Positions 21,239 through 31,335 are shown, counted from the stretch's first letter. The stretch is 64,000 bases of DNA from Marinomonas rhodophyticola (GCF_026113935.1 NZ_JAPEUL010000011.1:248001-312000); one strand, 5' to 3'. Made by a program: numbers and translations. Notes: generated by a model not told the origin, from the letters alone.

Positions 21239-22256
21239 ATGACCATTTTAAACCATGATTTTTTGGCCTTAACATTGGCAAATCCCAACGGTATGGCACC
21301 CTTTCAATTTACTTTTTCCAGTGGTACTGGCGTTGTGGAAGAGACGGGGATTTTACGACTTGAACCAAATCGAAAAAGTCGCGTCAGTGTAGTTTTATCC
21401 GCTGGTATTCACGGTAACGAAACGGGTTCTAATGGAGTTAATTAATCAGCTGGTGAGGGATATTTTAGCCGGTAAGTTGACCTTAGGCGTGCGTTTATTG
21501 GTGATCATAGGTCATCCGGTTGCCGCGAATGCTGCGACGCGCTTTTGTGACGTTAATTTGAACCGGTTGTTCAGTGGTGCTTGGCGGAATTATGCTGGGA
21601 TTGAGGTGCAAAGAGCCGAACGGCTTGAGATGGCGGTGAATGATTTTTATGCTTTATCATCGACCGACAGCGAACATATTCGGCTGCACTATGACTTGCA
21701 CACGGCTATTCGTGGCTCGATGCATGAAAAGTTTGTAGTTTATCCATTTGTCGAGAACGCGCATTATAGTAAACAGCAATTGGCTTTTTTTGCGGCCAGT
21801 CAGATTGAAGCGGTGCTTTTATCACATCAACCGACAACGACGTTTTCTTATTACAGTTATTCTGTGCATGGTGCGCATGCTTTTACAGTTGAGTTAGGCA
21901 AGGTCTATCCATTTGGGCAGAATGATTTGTCGTGTTTTACTGCATTGGAAAAAAATCTACGCCAACTGTTGGAAAAAGGCTGTTTGGCTGAGTCATCCTT
22001 GTCTTCTTTGTGTATTTTTAATGTATTGGACGCACTTGTTAAAGACGATGACAGTTACGAGTTAAATATTGATCAGAATACTAAAAACTTTACCCAATTT
22101 ACTGAGGGTTACCCTCTAGCGCAATCGAAAAAAAGCGTGTATCGGGTAAAGCGAACCGGTGATGCCATTGTATTTCCGAATACCAATCTGCCGGTTGGTC
22201 AGAGAGCGGGGTTGGTTGTGCGAGCGATATCGGTAGACGCGTTGTCGTTAATCTAA
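21239..22256 (+). CDS. astE: Succinylglutamate desuccinylase, frame broken near 21427
   Basis: Zinc enzyme for the last step of the arginine succinyltransferase pathway, releasing glutamate and succinate. Zinc ligand motif GIHGNET lies near residue 57. The other ligand region DLHTAIRGSMHEKF is near 150, and the catalytic TVELGKVYPFG is near 217. The ATG at 21239 has AGGGA upstream. The first frame stops at 21444-21446; the expected MELINQLV resumes at 21432 in another frame. One extra base between 21424 and 21432 fits and gives 338 aa, the normal size. It is separated from astC by 13 kb but is the same pathway. Aspartoacylase-family relatives exist, but the motif spacing favours AstE. Confidence 0.85.
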
Positions 22257-22282
22257 TCAGTCGTTATTTTCGCTTAGACGCT

Positions 22283-22319
22283 AAAGAGATTTGAGGTAAC
22301 CCCTTGAATCTCTTTTTTT
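22283..22319 (+). terminator. Rho-independent terminator after astE
   Basis: AAGAGATT and AATCTCTT arms flank a short loop and are followed by a run of T. Lies just before the znuA operator. Confidence 0.75.
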
Positions 22320-22327
22320 ATGTCGTA

Positions 22328-22349
22328 TTGTTACGTTATAACGTTTATA
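22328..22349. promoter_or_regulatory. Candidate Zur operator upstream of znuA
   Basis: The perfect palindrome ACGTTATAACGT at 22333-22344 sits 16 bases before the znuA ATG, in an AT-rich setting. Gammaproteobacterial Zur boxes have a GTTATA-type palindromic core, and znuA is a classical Zur target. Assignment is by motif resemblance and position only. Confidence 0.5.
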
Positions 22350-22360
22350 TGGTGTTGAAA

Positions 22361-23338
22361 ATGAATAAAGTATTTCTTGCGCTAGGTGTTTCTGTTTTAT
22401 CGCCTTTGGCTTTAGCCAAACCTGTCATTGCTACCAGTATTAAGCCTGTTTCTATGGTTGTTGCTGCGATTGCGGGTGATAAAGCGGATATTCAACAAAT
22501 TGTATCGAGTACTGCTTCGCCTCATGATTTTGCGATGCGCCCTTCAGACCTGAAAAAGATCACCGATGCCGATACTGTGGTGTGGGTAGGGGAATCCCTA
22601 GAGCGGTTTTTAGAAAAGCCGCTTGAGAATGCAGGCAAAGAAGCCTCTTCGATTGAATGGCTTGCCTTGGAAGGGATGAAGCTGCATAACTTTGCGGAAG
22701 AGCACCATGACGATCATGAAAAGCATGATGATCATGAAAAGCATGATGATCATGAAAAGCATGACGATCACGAACACCATGATGAGCACGAAGGGCATGA
22801 AGGGCATGAAGGGCATGACCATTCTGGTATTGATCCACATGTTTGGCTATCACCAGATAACGCTTTAGTGCTGGCAAAAGCTGTGACGGCCCGTTTGGTT
22901 TCTTTGGATTCTGCCAATGCCGACTATTACAAAGGCAACTTAGTATCGTTTGAAAAAGGCCTGGGTGCGAAAGACGCCGAAATTCGTAACGCACTGAATA
23001 AAGTGAATAAAGTGCCTTATATCGTCTTTCATGATGGCTACAGCTATTTTGAACAGCATTATGGGCTGCAAAATGTCGGTGAAATTACCGTCAGTCCAGA
23101 GCGCAAACCAGGGGCGAAAAAAGTGGCGGAAATTCGTCATGAAATTGAAGAAAACAAGGTTCAATGTGTTTTCAGCGAGCCGCAGTTTAGCCCAGCTATT
23201 GTCAAAACCTTGTTAGAAGGTTCTAATGTAAAAACCGCTCCTCTTGATCCTCTAGGTAGTCAGATAAAAATGGGTACGAACGCGTATTTTTCTTTCTTAG
23301 ACAGTTTGAGTGGGCAATTTCTTAACTGCTTAGGGTAA
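22361..23338 (+). CDS. znuA: Zinc ABC transporter substrate-binding protein
   Basis: Periplasmic zinc-binding protein of 325 residues. The ATG at 22361 begins a signal peptide ending near SPLALA-KP; longer in-frame starts would run through the palindromic operator, so they are rejected. Zinc ligands fit the family: SPHDFAMRPSDL with the first His near residue 55, then IDPHVWLSP near 158, and FHDGYSYFEQHYG near 222. Between the first two ligands is a long Asp/His/Glu/Lys-rich loop, built from tandem DDHEKH-type units and three EGH units, thought to capture zinc. No znuB or znuC adjoins; the next gene is kdsD, so its permease and ATPase must be elsewhere. Confidence 0.93.
   Translation: MNKVFLALGVSVLSPLALAKPVIATSIKPVSMVVAAIAGDKADIQQIVSSTASPHDFAMRPSDLKKITDADTVVWVGESLERFLEKPLENAGKEASSIEWLALEGMKLHNFAEEHHDDHEKHDDHEKHDDHEKHDDHEHHDEHEGHEGHEGHDHSGIDPHVWLSPDNALVLAKAVTARLVSLDSANADYYKGNLVSFEKGLGAKDAEIRNALNKVNKVPYIVFHDGYSYFEQHYGLQNVGEITVSPERKPGAKKVAEIRHEIEENKVQCVFSEPQFSPAIVKTLLEGSNVKTAPLDPLGSQIKMGTNAYFSFLDSLSGQFLNCLG
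22698..22823 (+). repeat. In-frame tandem repeat coding the His-rich loop of ZnuA
   Basis: Degenerate 18-base units (gatcatgaaaagcatgat) repeated about four times, followed by 9-base units reading gaagggcat three times. All remain in frame and encode the zinc-capturing loop. Such tandem units are prone to copy-number change. Confidence 0.75.
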
Positions 23339-23404
23339 TGATCTCCGCTTTTGGGTCGCTTGTCAGAGAGGAAAAACCGCTCTTTGATAGGCGACTTGCT
23401 CTCT

Positions 23405-23420
23405 CCTCTGTATAATAATG
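23405..23420 (+). promoter_or_regulatory. Candidate promoter -10 element for the kds operon
   Basis: A perfect TATAAT at 23411-23416 preceded by TG lies 40 bases upstream of the kdsD start. No well spaced -35 element is evident, so it may act as an extended -10 type promoter. Confidence 0.4.
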
Positions 23421-23456
23421 GCACTTTCTGATTATTACGCTGAGTTGAGAGGCTGT

Positions 23457-24431
23457 ATGAGCGACCCATCTATTAAGAGTATTGACTCCGATGTGCTTAT
23501 TGAGAGTGCTCGACGCACTCTATCTACCCAAGCACAAGCTCTGGCTAACTTGGTGAATCAAGTCACCGAAGAGTTTGCTAAAGCGGTTCGAATGATTCTA
23601 ACCAGTAAAGGCCGCACGATTATTTGCGGTATGGGCAAATCCGGATTGATTGGTAAAAAAATCGCCGCCACGCTCGCTTCGACCGGTACACCCAGTTTCT
23701 TTCTTCATCCTGGTGAAGCCTTCCACGGGGATTTGGGGATGATTCAACCTGAAGATGTTTTAGTATTGATCAGTTTTTCAGGTGAAACAGAAGAGCTTAT
23801 GCGTTTGCTGCCTTCATTAAAAAGCTTCGGTAATCCCAGTATTGCCATGGTCGGAAATATAGACTCTACTTTGGCGAAACACTGTGATTGCGTATTAGAC
23901 CTTTCTATCGATAAAGAAACTTGCCCGAACAATCTTGCCCCCACTACGTCGACCACAATGACAACCGCCATGGGGGATGCATTGGCCGTTGCTTTGATGG
24001 AGTGCCGCAATTTTCAGCCACAAGACTTTGCTCGATTTCATCCTGGTGGCAGCCTAGGTCGTAAGCTGCTGACTCGTGTCAAAGATCTTATGCACAAAGA
24101 TAATCTTCCTATTTGCGCACCAAACACCACCTTAAAAGACGCTATTTCCGTCATGACTCACGGTAGAATGGGCGTCGTTTTAATTCAGGATGAGGGGAAA
24201 TTGTTGGGAATCTTCACCGATGGTGACTTGCGTCGCGCTATGTTAAAAGAAAGCGAGGGCATGATACACAAAACCATGGCAAGCTTGATGACGCCTAATC
24301 CTAAAACCATCAATGAGAATGTGATGATAGTGCAAGCGGAAGAGCAAATGCTGCGCGATAAAATCACCTTGCTCGTGGTCGTGGACGATGCGAAAAACTT
24401 ATCTGGAATTTTAGAGATTTACGATCGATAA
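23457..24431 (+). CDS. kdsD: Arabinose-5-phosphate isomerase
   Basis: Converts ribulose-5-phosphate to arabinose-5-phosphate, the first dedicated step to KDO. The 324-residue protein has a SIS domain (residues about 40-170), with CGMGKSGLIGKKIAATL and HPGEAFHGDLGM. Two CBS domains follow (about 205-324), with VKDLMHKDNLP and ASLMTPNPKTI. The ATG at 23457 follows GAGAGG; the in-frame ATG at 23418 lies at the promoter and is rejected. First gene of a kdsD-A-C-B cluster covering KDO synthesis and activation. Confidence 0.94.
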   Translation: MSDPSIKSIDSDVLIESARRTLSTQAQALANLVNQVTEEFAKAVRMILTSKGRTIICGMGKSGLIGKKIAATLASTGTPSFFLHPGEAFHGDLGMIQPEDVLVLISFSGETEELMRLLPSLKSFGNPSIAMVGNIDSTLAKHCDCVLDLSIDKETCPNNLAPTTSTTMTTAMGDALAVALMECRNFQPQDFARFHPGGSLGRKLLTRVKDLMHKDNLPICAPNTTLKDAISVMTHGRMGVVLIQDEGKLLGIFTDGDLRRAMLKESEGMIHKTMASLMTPNPKTINENVMIVQAEEQMLRDKITLLVVVDDAKNLSGILEIYDR

Positions 24432-24531
24432 GCCATAAGGTGCCTTTGCAAGATTATAGTGCTTGCGGCATCAAATACAGTATCTACCTTATTTATATCG
24501 CACGCTGAAGCGTAAGTGTGCGTTAACTTAG

Positions 24532-25416
<885 letters not shown>

Positions 25417-25419
25417 TAA

Positions 25420-26002
25420 ATGGATATGGCTTTTCTGACTTCTTATCCAGTATTGAACAACGATCTAACTTTGCTGCCAACATTACAAGCTTTGAAGTTG
25501 GTTGTGTTTGATGTGGATGGCGTTTTAACCGATGGTCGTCTGTTATATACCGAGCATGGGGAAACCCTAAAGCGCTTCAATGTCAAAGATGGTGTGGCGA
25601 TGAAGCTATTGCCACAGTGGGGCGTTCAGGTAGCCGTGATTACCGCGAAAGACTCCGCCCCATTGAGACAAAGGATGAAAGAGCCTCAAGGTCGCGCATT
25701 TTTACCCTGGTTGTCACAATAAAGCCGCCGCATTTAATGAGTTGATAGCGCAGTTGGGCATTACCTCAGCGGAAGCCGCTTACGTGGGCGATGATGTGAT
25801 TGATCTTCAGGTCATGCCAAATGTTGGTGTGGCCTTATGTCCAGCAGATGCACATATTTTAGTGCAGCGTTATTGTCACCTAGTGCTGAATAAGAGCGCT
25901 GGCGAAGGTGTCGCACGGGAAGTGGCTGACATGGTGTTGGCATCTCGTATGCCTTTAGAGCAAGCTTATGAATTGGCGCAAAAACCGGAGTTTGAAAAAT
26001 AA
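25420..26002 (+). CDS. kdsC: KDO-8-phosphate phosphatase, frame broken near 25684
   Basis: HAD-superfamily phosphatase removing the phosphate from KDO-8-P. The nucleophile motif [11 protein letters not shown] lies near residue 30, the second motif VITAKDS near 73, and the acidic motif YVGDDVIDL near 125. The first frame stops at 25720-25722. The expected [17 protein letters not shown] continues in the next frame to a stop at 26002. A single extra C inside GAGCCTC at 25681-25687 explains the break and yields 193 aa, a normal length. Its TAA overlaps the kdsB ATG by one base. In other bacteria the phosphatase can be bypassed, but the identical error form in unrelated genes suggests an artefact. 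Confidence 0.9.
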
Positions 26003-26796
26003 TGACCATGCAATCTTTACCTGATTTTCACATTGTTATTCCTGCTCGTTACGCTTCTCAGCGTTTTCCGCAAAAATTGATGGCAGACTTAGGTAGCAAA
26101 CCCGTGTTGCAATGGGTTTATGAACTGGCGCTAAAAGCGGGGGCACAATCGGTCACTGTGGCGACAGATCACGAGGTTATCGAACAAGCGGCATTAGCGT
26201 TTGGGGCGTCTGTTGTGATGACCCGTGATGACCATGAAAATGGTACCGAACGTTTGGCTGAAGTGGCGGCTAAAAAAGGCTGGAAAGGGGATGAGATCGT
26301 CGTCAACGTACAAGGCGATGAGCCTTTTTTGCCTGTTAACTTGATTCACTCCAGTGTGATTGCGCTAAACCAAGACAAAGAAGCCGAGATGGCGACGGTT
26401 GCTTGTGTGATTGATCAGGTTGAAGATTTCTTTAACCCTAATGTGGTGAAAGTGGTTTGTGATGAGAAACAGCGTGCGCTGTATTTCAGTCGTGCCCCCA
26501 TGCCTTGGGACAGGGATGGTTTTGCTAGCAATACTGAAAAAACGGGCTTTTTGCCTGTTGATTTCCCCGCTCTTCGCCACATAGGTTTGTACGTTTATCG
26601 AGCTAGTTTGCTGGCTAAATACACCGATCTGCCTATGTCACCATTAGAGCGTTGGGAAAAGCTTGAGCAGCTACGTTTTTTGCATCAAGGTATCAAGGTG
26701 CAAGTGGCGCTCGCGGATGGGTTGCCGACCCATGGTGTTGATACACCTGAAGACCTGGAGAAGCTTCGTTATCAGTTGTCTTTGGATGTGAATTAG
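26002..26796 (+). CDS. kdsB: CMP-KDO synthetase (3-deoxy-manno-octulosonate cytidylyltransferase)
   Basis: Activates KDO with CTP for transfer to lipid A. The 264-residue protein has the nucleotidyltransferase opening VIPARYASQRFPQKLM near residue 12. VVNVQGDEPFL near 99 carries the metal-binding aspartate, and HIGLYVYR near 193 and ERWEKLEQLRFL near 214 are family motifs. The start overlaps the kdsC stop (TAATG), indicating coupling; an ATG two codons later is equally possible. Last gene of the KDO cluster, followed by a terminator. Confidence 0.95.
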   Translation: MTMQSLPDFHIVIPARYASQRFPQKLMADLGSKPVLQWVYELALKAGAQSVTVATDHEVIEQAALAFGASVVMTRDDHENGTERLAEVAAKKGWKGDEIVVNVQGDEPFLPVNLIHSSVIALNQDKEAEMATVACVIDQVEDFFNPNVVKVVCDEKQRALYFSRAPMPWDRDGFASNTEKTGFLPVDFPALRHIGLYVYRASLLAKYTDLPMSPLERWEKLEQLRFLHQGIKVQVALADGLPTHGVDTPEDLEKLRYQLSLDVN

Positions 26797-26823
26797 TTCG
26801 ACAGTTTGAAAAAGTATCCCCCA

Positions 26824-26863
26824 AGAAAGTGGCAAGATGTATTCATATCTGCCACTTTTTTTG
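26824..26863 (+). terminator. Rho-independent terminator after kdsB
   Basis: AAGTGGCA and TGCCACTT arms with a partly paired loop, then a T7 run. The remaining spacer to 27101 is AT-rich and holds the start region of the next gene; no other element was identified. Confidence 0.85.
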
Positions 26864-27101
26864 TTCTTAATTTGTACAAATTCCAGTCTATTTTTATATC
26901 TAATAGGTTCAATATGTGGCTTTTTATTCAATAATCTGCTTTTTGAAGGGTTATTTATATCTTTTTGTTTTATTTTGTTGCGGGAATGGCGATTAAATTG
27001 TCTTAATATTGTATGAAATGTGTAAAAAAAGTCTTACAATTATCTTTGTTGAGATAGACTATCTTACCGTTGTTTATACTTGTTTTATGAAGGATTCCGT
27101 A

Positions 27102-28383
27102 ATGAAAAAAATGGCGATTGTTTCTATGAGTTTGTTGAGTACCGCTGTAATGTCGGCGATGCCTGTTAACCACCCTGTAGGCTCTAGTTTTACTTTAAGC
27201 AGTGCACCGAATATTAGAGCTTTATCGACTGCGCTTGGAAATCCCGCAGCGCCTTTTTTGATGGTCAATCAAGATGATAATGATAGTTTCCGATTTGGTA
27301 TTTTAGGCCCATTGAGTATTGGTGTTGAGATGGGCGATGTAAGTGATTTGGATGATCGCGCAGAAGAGACTCGAAGATCTAATTGATGCTACCTATGCCA
27401 ATGCGACGGAAGCGAATAATGCCCTTAACAAAGCAAATGGCATACTAAATGAAATAGGTGATACGGCTTACATAAAGGTCTCTGCAAGCATGCAAGTTCC
27501 TTTTATGCCATTGATTTATAAAACTAAAAACAATGGAGCTTTCATGCTAGACGCCAGTCTTTCTGGTGTGGCGCGTGCTAATGTGATTACCGACGATATT
27601 ACGGTAAATGGTTCGGATGAGTTAGTAACGGACACTTCTTTCCAAGCCAAAACTGCAACAGATCTACAAATTGGCCTAGGCTACAGTCAATCTATGTGGC
27701 AAAACGATCATGGTATGTTGATAGGTGGCGCAAAAGCCAGCCTACATGATATTTCTATGGGTCGTGCGCTTGTGTCTTTAAGCGATGAAAGTGATAACGC
27801 TGACGATGCCATTTCCGACGCCATTTCTGATGATGCCGTTAGTAGTACGGGGGTAAGTCTCGATTTGGGGGCTGTTTGGGTGTCTAATTATTACCAAGTG
27901 GGCGTGACGGTTGCTAACATCAATGAGCCTGAATTTGATGGGGCGCCAATTAACCAAAGCTGTGCGACGGAAAGTTGTGCTGCAGCTGGACGTTTAATTA
28001 ATAAAGGTAAATTAACCGCCAGCGAAGATTACGTCATGGAAATGCAAACCACAATTGATGCCGCAGTATCCACTAAAGGCAAGCAAGTGACTTTGGGTGT
28101 TTCCTACGATACCAATGAAGTAAAAGATGCCGTAGGAGATGAATACCAATGGGCGGCTGCTTCTTTGTCTTACTACGGTGATTCGCATTTCCTACCTGGT
28201 ATTCGTGTGGGCTACCGTCAGAATATGGTTGGTACCGAACTTAGCTACGCTTCTCTCGGCTTAACATTCTTGAAACGTCTCAATATTGATCTTGCTGTTG
28301 CACTCGATACGGTGAAAGACGAAGACGGTGATGATTTGCCACGCGGTGGTTATTTCTCAATTGGCTACGATACTGCCTTCTAA
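27102..28383 (+). CDS. TraF-like (conjugal transfer TraF_2-type) envelope protein, frame broken near 27369
   Basis: First of two tandem paralogues. The ATG at 27102 has AAGGAT upstream and starts a signal peptide ending near VMSA. The mature start, HPVGSSFTLSSAPNIRALSTALGNPAAPF, and the segment GILGPLSIGVEMGDVSDL resemble the family annotated as F-plasmid TraF, although most members are chromosomal proteins of unknown role with a predicted beta-barrel. The first frame stops at 27384-27386. Removing one base from GAGACTC (27366-27372) joins it to the rest and gives 426 aa. The C-terminal half is rich in alternating strands ending with an aromatic-terminated FSIGYDTAF, suggesting an outer-membrane barrel. 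Not linked to any conjugation gene here. Confidence 0.75.
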
Positions 28384-28399
28384 AATGTAAAGATTTCAT

Positions 28400-28440
28400 A
28401 AGAAAAGCCGATGACTTTAGATGTCCTCGGCTTTTTTTAT
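28400..28440 (+). terminator. Rho-independent terminator between the TraF-like genes
   Basis: AAAAGCCGA and TCGGCTTTT arms with a GAC/GTC inner stem, followed by T7. The tandem paralogues are therefore probably separate transcripts. Confidence 0.85.
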
Positions 28441-28499
28441 CTCAGTGGTAGGCGTTTTCGCATGCAGGGCTGTGTGGTATGGATTATTGTGAGCAAAGC

Positions 28500-29912
28500 A
28501 TGAAAAAGTATTTTGTAGTTATTGGCCTAAGTATATGCAGTACTTATTCTGTGGCGTCGATGAATGTATATCAGCCCATAGGCTCTAGTATAGTCTTGGG
28601 AAATTATGGCAATCGCCATGCATTATCGACTGCATCAGGGAACCCTGCCTCTTCTTATTTGATGGCAAATCTACAAGGGTTTCGAGTCAATTTTTTAGGT
28701 CCATTAGCAATTGGTATTGAGGGCGGTGGTGTAAATGATATCAATGATAAGGTGGATGAACTTGAAGCCATCTTTGATGAAGATTTTACCTCCAGTATTG
28801 ATGTTGAGGCGATTAAAACAGAGGCTCAATCGGCGTCAGATCCGGATGCTTTTGTGGTGGCTAAAATTGACGAAGTGTTAGCGGATATTAATAGTTCCCT
28901 TGATTCGGCTGATAAAGTGATTTCCGATATCAGCCAAACTACGTACGCAAAATTTTCGACTACTGTGCAAGGACCTTTTTTACCTATTATTTATAAAACC
29001 AGACGTCGTGGAGTTTTTACGCTTGATGCGAGTGCTTCGTTAGTTGGGCGAGCGGATGTCTTGGCGGATAATTTAACACTTACGGGTGTTGACGAATTGG
29101 AAGCAGTTACCAGTGCTTCTGAGCTTGATACTGTTAATGTTGATGACGCAGATGTCGAGTCTGATACCTCTGTGTATATGAAGAGGGCGTCTGATTATCA
29201 TTTTAGTGTGGGTTACAGCGAAATGGTGTCTCGTTCAGAAACCAGTGCTCTGATAGTGGGTGGGCGGCTGAATTTTCACCGACTTGCTTTAGATCAAAAG
29301 CTGACTGTTCTGACGGAAGATGAAGATTCCAGTGTGTCTTACAGCGACTTTTTCTTAAGTCGTGACTCCGTATCGTCTGGTGTTTCTTTGGATTTGGGGC
29401 TTATTTTAGCGGCACGTAATTTTCAACTTGGCGCGTCGATAGCTAACGTCAATGAGCCTGAGTTTGATTATAAAGGTTTAGTAAGTGACTGTACGGGATT
29501 AATCGGAGCCGATAAGACGAGTTGTGAAGCCGCTCTAAGGTTTGCCGGCAAAGGTGTTTTCTCGCTAAACGAAACCTATAAAATGGAAGCGCAAATGACA
29601 GTTGATGCTGCGATCAAAAGTAAAGACCAGCATTTCTCTCTTGCAGGCTCTTATGATGTGAATGCCATAGCGGATCCGTTAGGTGATGAATATCAATGGG
29701 CGACAGTATCCTTGTCTTATTTTAGTGATAACTGGATATTGCCGGGTATGCGTATTGGTTATCGAAAAAACTTGGTTGGTAGCGAGTTAAATTATTACAC
29801 GGCTGGCCTTACGTTTTATCGACGTTTAGATGTTGATGTTGCATATGCACCTGAAAACGATGATGGTAATAGTGGGGCTTATGTGTCCGTTGGTTATAGC
29901 TTTGTCTATTAA
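28500..29912 (+). CDS. TraF-like envelope protein, second tandem paralogue
   Basis: A 470-residue paralogue of the preceding gene. The ATG at 28500 begins a signal peptide (MKKYFVVIGLSICSTYSVAS). It shares GSSIVLGNYGNRHALSTASGNPASSY, then FLGPLAIGIEGGGVND, then QLGASIANVNEPEFD and GDEYQWATVSLSYF with its neighbour. It has two acidic insertions, at about residues 85-130 and 195-220, and a strand-rich C-terminus ending VSVGYSFVY, a terminal aromatic typical of outer-membrane barrels. Divergence is well beyond a recent duplication, so the pair is old. Function unknown. Confidence 0.75.
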   Translation: MKKYFVVIGLSICSTYSVASMNVYQPIGSSIVLGNYGNRHALSTASGNPASSYLMANLQGFRVNFLGPLAIGIEGGGVNDINDKVDELEAIFDEDFTSSIDVEAIKTEAQSASDPDAFVVAKIDEVLADINSSLDSADKVISDISQTTYAKFSTTVQGPFLPIIYKTRRRGVFTLDASASLVGRADVLADNLTLTGVDELEAVTSASELDTVNVDDADVESDTSVYMKRASDYHFSVGYSEMVSRSETSALIVGGRLNFHRLALDQKLTVLTEDEDSSVSYSDFFLSRDSVSSGVSLDLGLILAARNFQLGASIANVNEPEFDYKGLVSDCTGLIGADKTSCEAALRFAGKGVFSLNETYKMEAQMTVDAAIKSKDQHFSLAGSYDVNAIADPLGDEYQWATVSLSYFSDNWILPGMRIGYRKNLVGSELNYYTAGLTFYRRLDVDVAYAPENDDGNSGAYVSVGYSFVY

Positions 29913-29950
29913 CTTGTTATGTTGGACCAAAATAACTAAGCTGAAAAATT

Positions 29951-29988
29951 TCGATTGAAAGAGCTTACAGTAAAGCTTTTTCAATCAG
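29951..29988. terminator. Hairpin between convergent genes
   Basis: GATTGAAA-AGCTT arms pair with AAGCT-TTTCAATC around a short loop. Lies between the TraF-like gene and the convergent fau; probably a bidirectional terminator. Confidence 0.6.
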
Positions 29989-29996
29989 ATACGATG

Positions 29997-30581
29997 CTAC
30001 ACCTTGATGAACTGTGTCGGGGTAATAATGGCTTGCAATGGCACATCCCAACCTTCAACGGGGAGGTTTTTTACTTCTTGGCAGTCATGCGCTAAACCTA
30101 TTAATAACGGTTTTTCATCGGTTTTTTTGTTGGCAAAGGTTCTGTCGTAAAAACCGCCGCCCATACCTAGACGGCCTCCGTTGGAGTCAAATCCCACTAA
30201 GGGTAAAAACACAATATCCAGATCAGCACCTGCAATGTGTTCCGTTGTTGTCGGTTCTTGGATACCGTAAACATTGCTTTGCCATTTTGTTTCTGGAACG
30301 TAACGTGCAAAGACTAATTGCTTGTCTTGGATGACAGGCAGATAAATGGCGATATCTTGCTGCCAAAAATATTCACATAATAAATGCGGAGAAATTTCAC
30401 CATCATTGGACAGATATAAGGCCACCTTGTTGGGGGATTGCGCTTGCTGGTCTAAGAAATGTTTGGTTGTGCGCATAACCAACGCTTGTGCCGCGTTACG
30501 TTGCTCATCAACCGATAAGCTTCTTCTGGTTTGGCGTAATTGACGACGCAGGGTTTGTCTAGGATCGAGATGAGAGGTCAT
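29997..30581 (-). CDS. fau: 5-formyltetrahydrofolate cyclo-ligase
   Basis: ATP-dependent conversion of 5-formyl-THF to 5,10-methenyl-THF. The 194-residue protein has the C-terminal family signature FDSNGGRLGMGGGFYDRTF near residue 135, and FLPLVGFD just before it. The ATG at 30581 is used instead of a TTG at 30596 because the latter would lie inside the adjacent 6S RNA gene. The order zapA, ssrS, fau is the same as in E. coli (zapA-ssrS-ygfA), where the enzyme is co-transcribed with 6S RNA and linked to stationary-phase physiology. Confidence 0.92.
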   Translation of the reverse strand: MTSHLDPRQTLRRQLRQTRRSLSVDEQRNAAQALVMRTTKHFLDQQAQSPNKVALYLSNDGEISPHLLCEYFWQQDIAIYLPVIQDKQLVFARYVPETKWQSNVYGIQEPTTTEHIAGADLDIVFLPLVGFDSNGGRLGMGGGFYDRTFANKKTDEKPLLIGLAHDCQEVKNLPVEGWDVPLQAIITPTQFIKV

Positions 30582-30585
30582 AAAA

Positions 30586-30763
30586 GAGTTTCCCAAGTTG
30601 CCGTTTCGGCTATTGGCCTTGAACCCAGTGGTTCAAGGTGGAAAGAACTGTGACTCTTTAGGCTTTCCGACGCACGGACATGCACACCAAACCAGCAGGC
30701 TCTTTCCGGGTATTACTCATAGGCTCAAGGGCGTTAAGCCGCTTCGAACAACCCAGGAAACGA
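30586..30763 (-). ncRNA. ssrS: 6S RNA
   Basis: On the minus strand the region carries recognisable 6S segments: CTTGAGCCTATGAG, GTGTGCATGTCCGTGCGTCGG and CACCTTGAACCACTGGGTTC, in the order seen in E. coli 6S RNA. The predicted ends pair (GTTTCC-TGGGTTG with CAAC-TTGGGAAAC), forming the closing stem around the open-promoter mimic bubble. A TATACT -10 element lies at 30769-30774, about seven bases before the predicted 5' end. Position between zapA and fau is diagnostic. Length about 178 nt. 6S RNA sequesters sigma70 RNA polymerase in stationary phase. End points are approximate. Confidence 0.9.
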
Positions 30764-30891
30764 ACTTCAGTATAGAGTAACTCAAAGGAGAAATCACCCA
30801 ATAGCCTGGTTCGTTTTCTGTATTGTATGAAGAAAATTCGTGTTCTAGGCTTGCAATCGAAAAAGTAGGTCAAGGAATAAACCACAGGTGA

Positions 30892-31191
30892 TTATTCATT
30901 AACCAATTTTGTTTCGTGGGCTAATGCCGCATCAAGCTGCGACGTCAGTTCTCGCAACTGTTGCTCGTTAGAACGGGCGTATTTTCGACTTGAAAGCATA
31001 TCGTGAGTAATATTCAATGCAGCCAGTACGGCTATTTTTTCAAGGCCAACAATTTTTCCGCTGGCTTTGATTTCACGCATTTGATTGTTTAAATATTCAG
31101 CGGCTTCTTTCAAATCCGGTTCGTGCCCTTTAGGGCAATTTATCTTATAACTTTGTCCCAGTATGGCGACAGTGACTGTTGGTTTATCCAT
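30892..31191 (-). CDS. zapA: Cell division protein ZapA
   Basis: A 99-residue FtsZ-ring stabiliser. The N-terminal strand-rich domain has VTVAILGQSYKINCP at residues 5-19. VGLEKIAVLAALNITHD near 50 leads into a C-terminal coiled coil, rich in Gln, Leu and Glu, that dimerises. The ATG at 31191 has GGAGT upstream; longer in-frame starts lack support. Divergent from prfB and upstream of 6S RNA, as in other gammaproteobacteria. Confidence 0.92.
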   Translation of the reverse strand: MDKPTVTVAILGQSYKINCPKGHEPDLKEAAEYLNNQMREIKASGKIVGLEKIAVLAALNITHDMLSSRKYARSNEQQLRELTSQLDAALAHETKLVNE

Positions 31192-31335
31192 ATTGACTCC
31201 ATTTGATAGCAAGGCCCACAAAAAATGGTCTGTTTTTCCATCATTGGGTAGCGAATGGCATTTTATGCTGCGAGTAAATTCGTTACAATTCCGAATCATC
31301 TTTATTCACACTGTTTATAGCAAATTGACGCCAAT

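Noticed and set aside
22698-22823. Short tandem repeats resembling a repeat array
   Set aside because: Units are 18 and 9 bases, contiguous and in frame inside znuA. They have no spacers, so this is not CRISPR.
22560-22994. Long minus-strand ORFs opposite znuA
   Set aside because: They are shadows created by the His-rich repeat; His/Asp codons read in reverse lack stops. No ribosome site or family match.
30658-30885. 75-aa ORF between fau and zapA
   Set aside because: It lies over the 6S RNA gene, whose conserved segments and closing stem explain the region.
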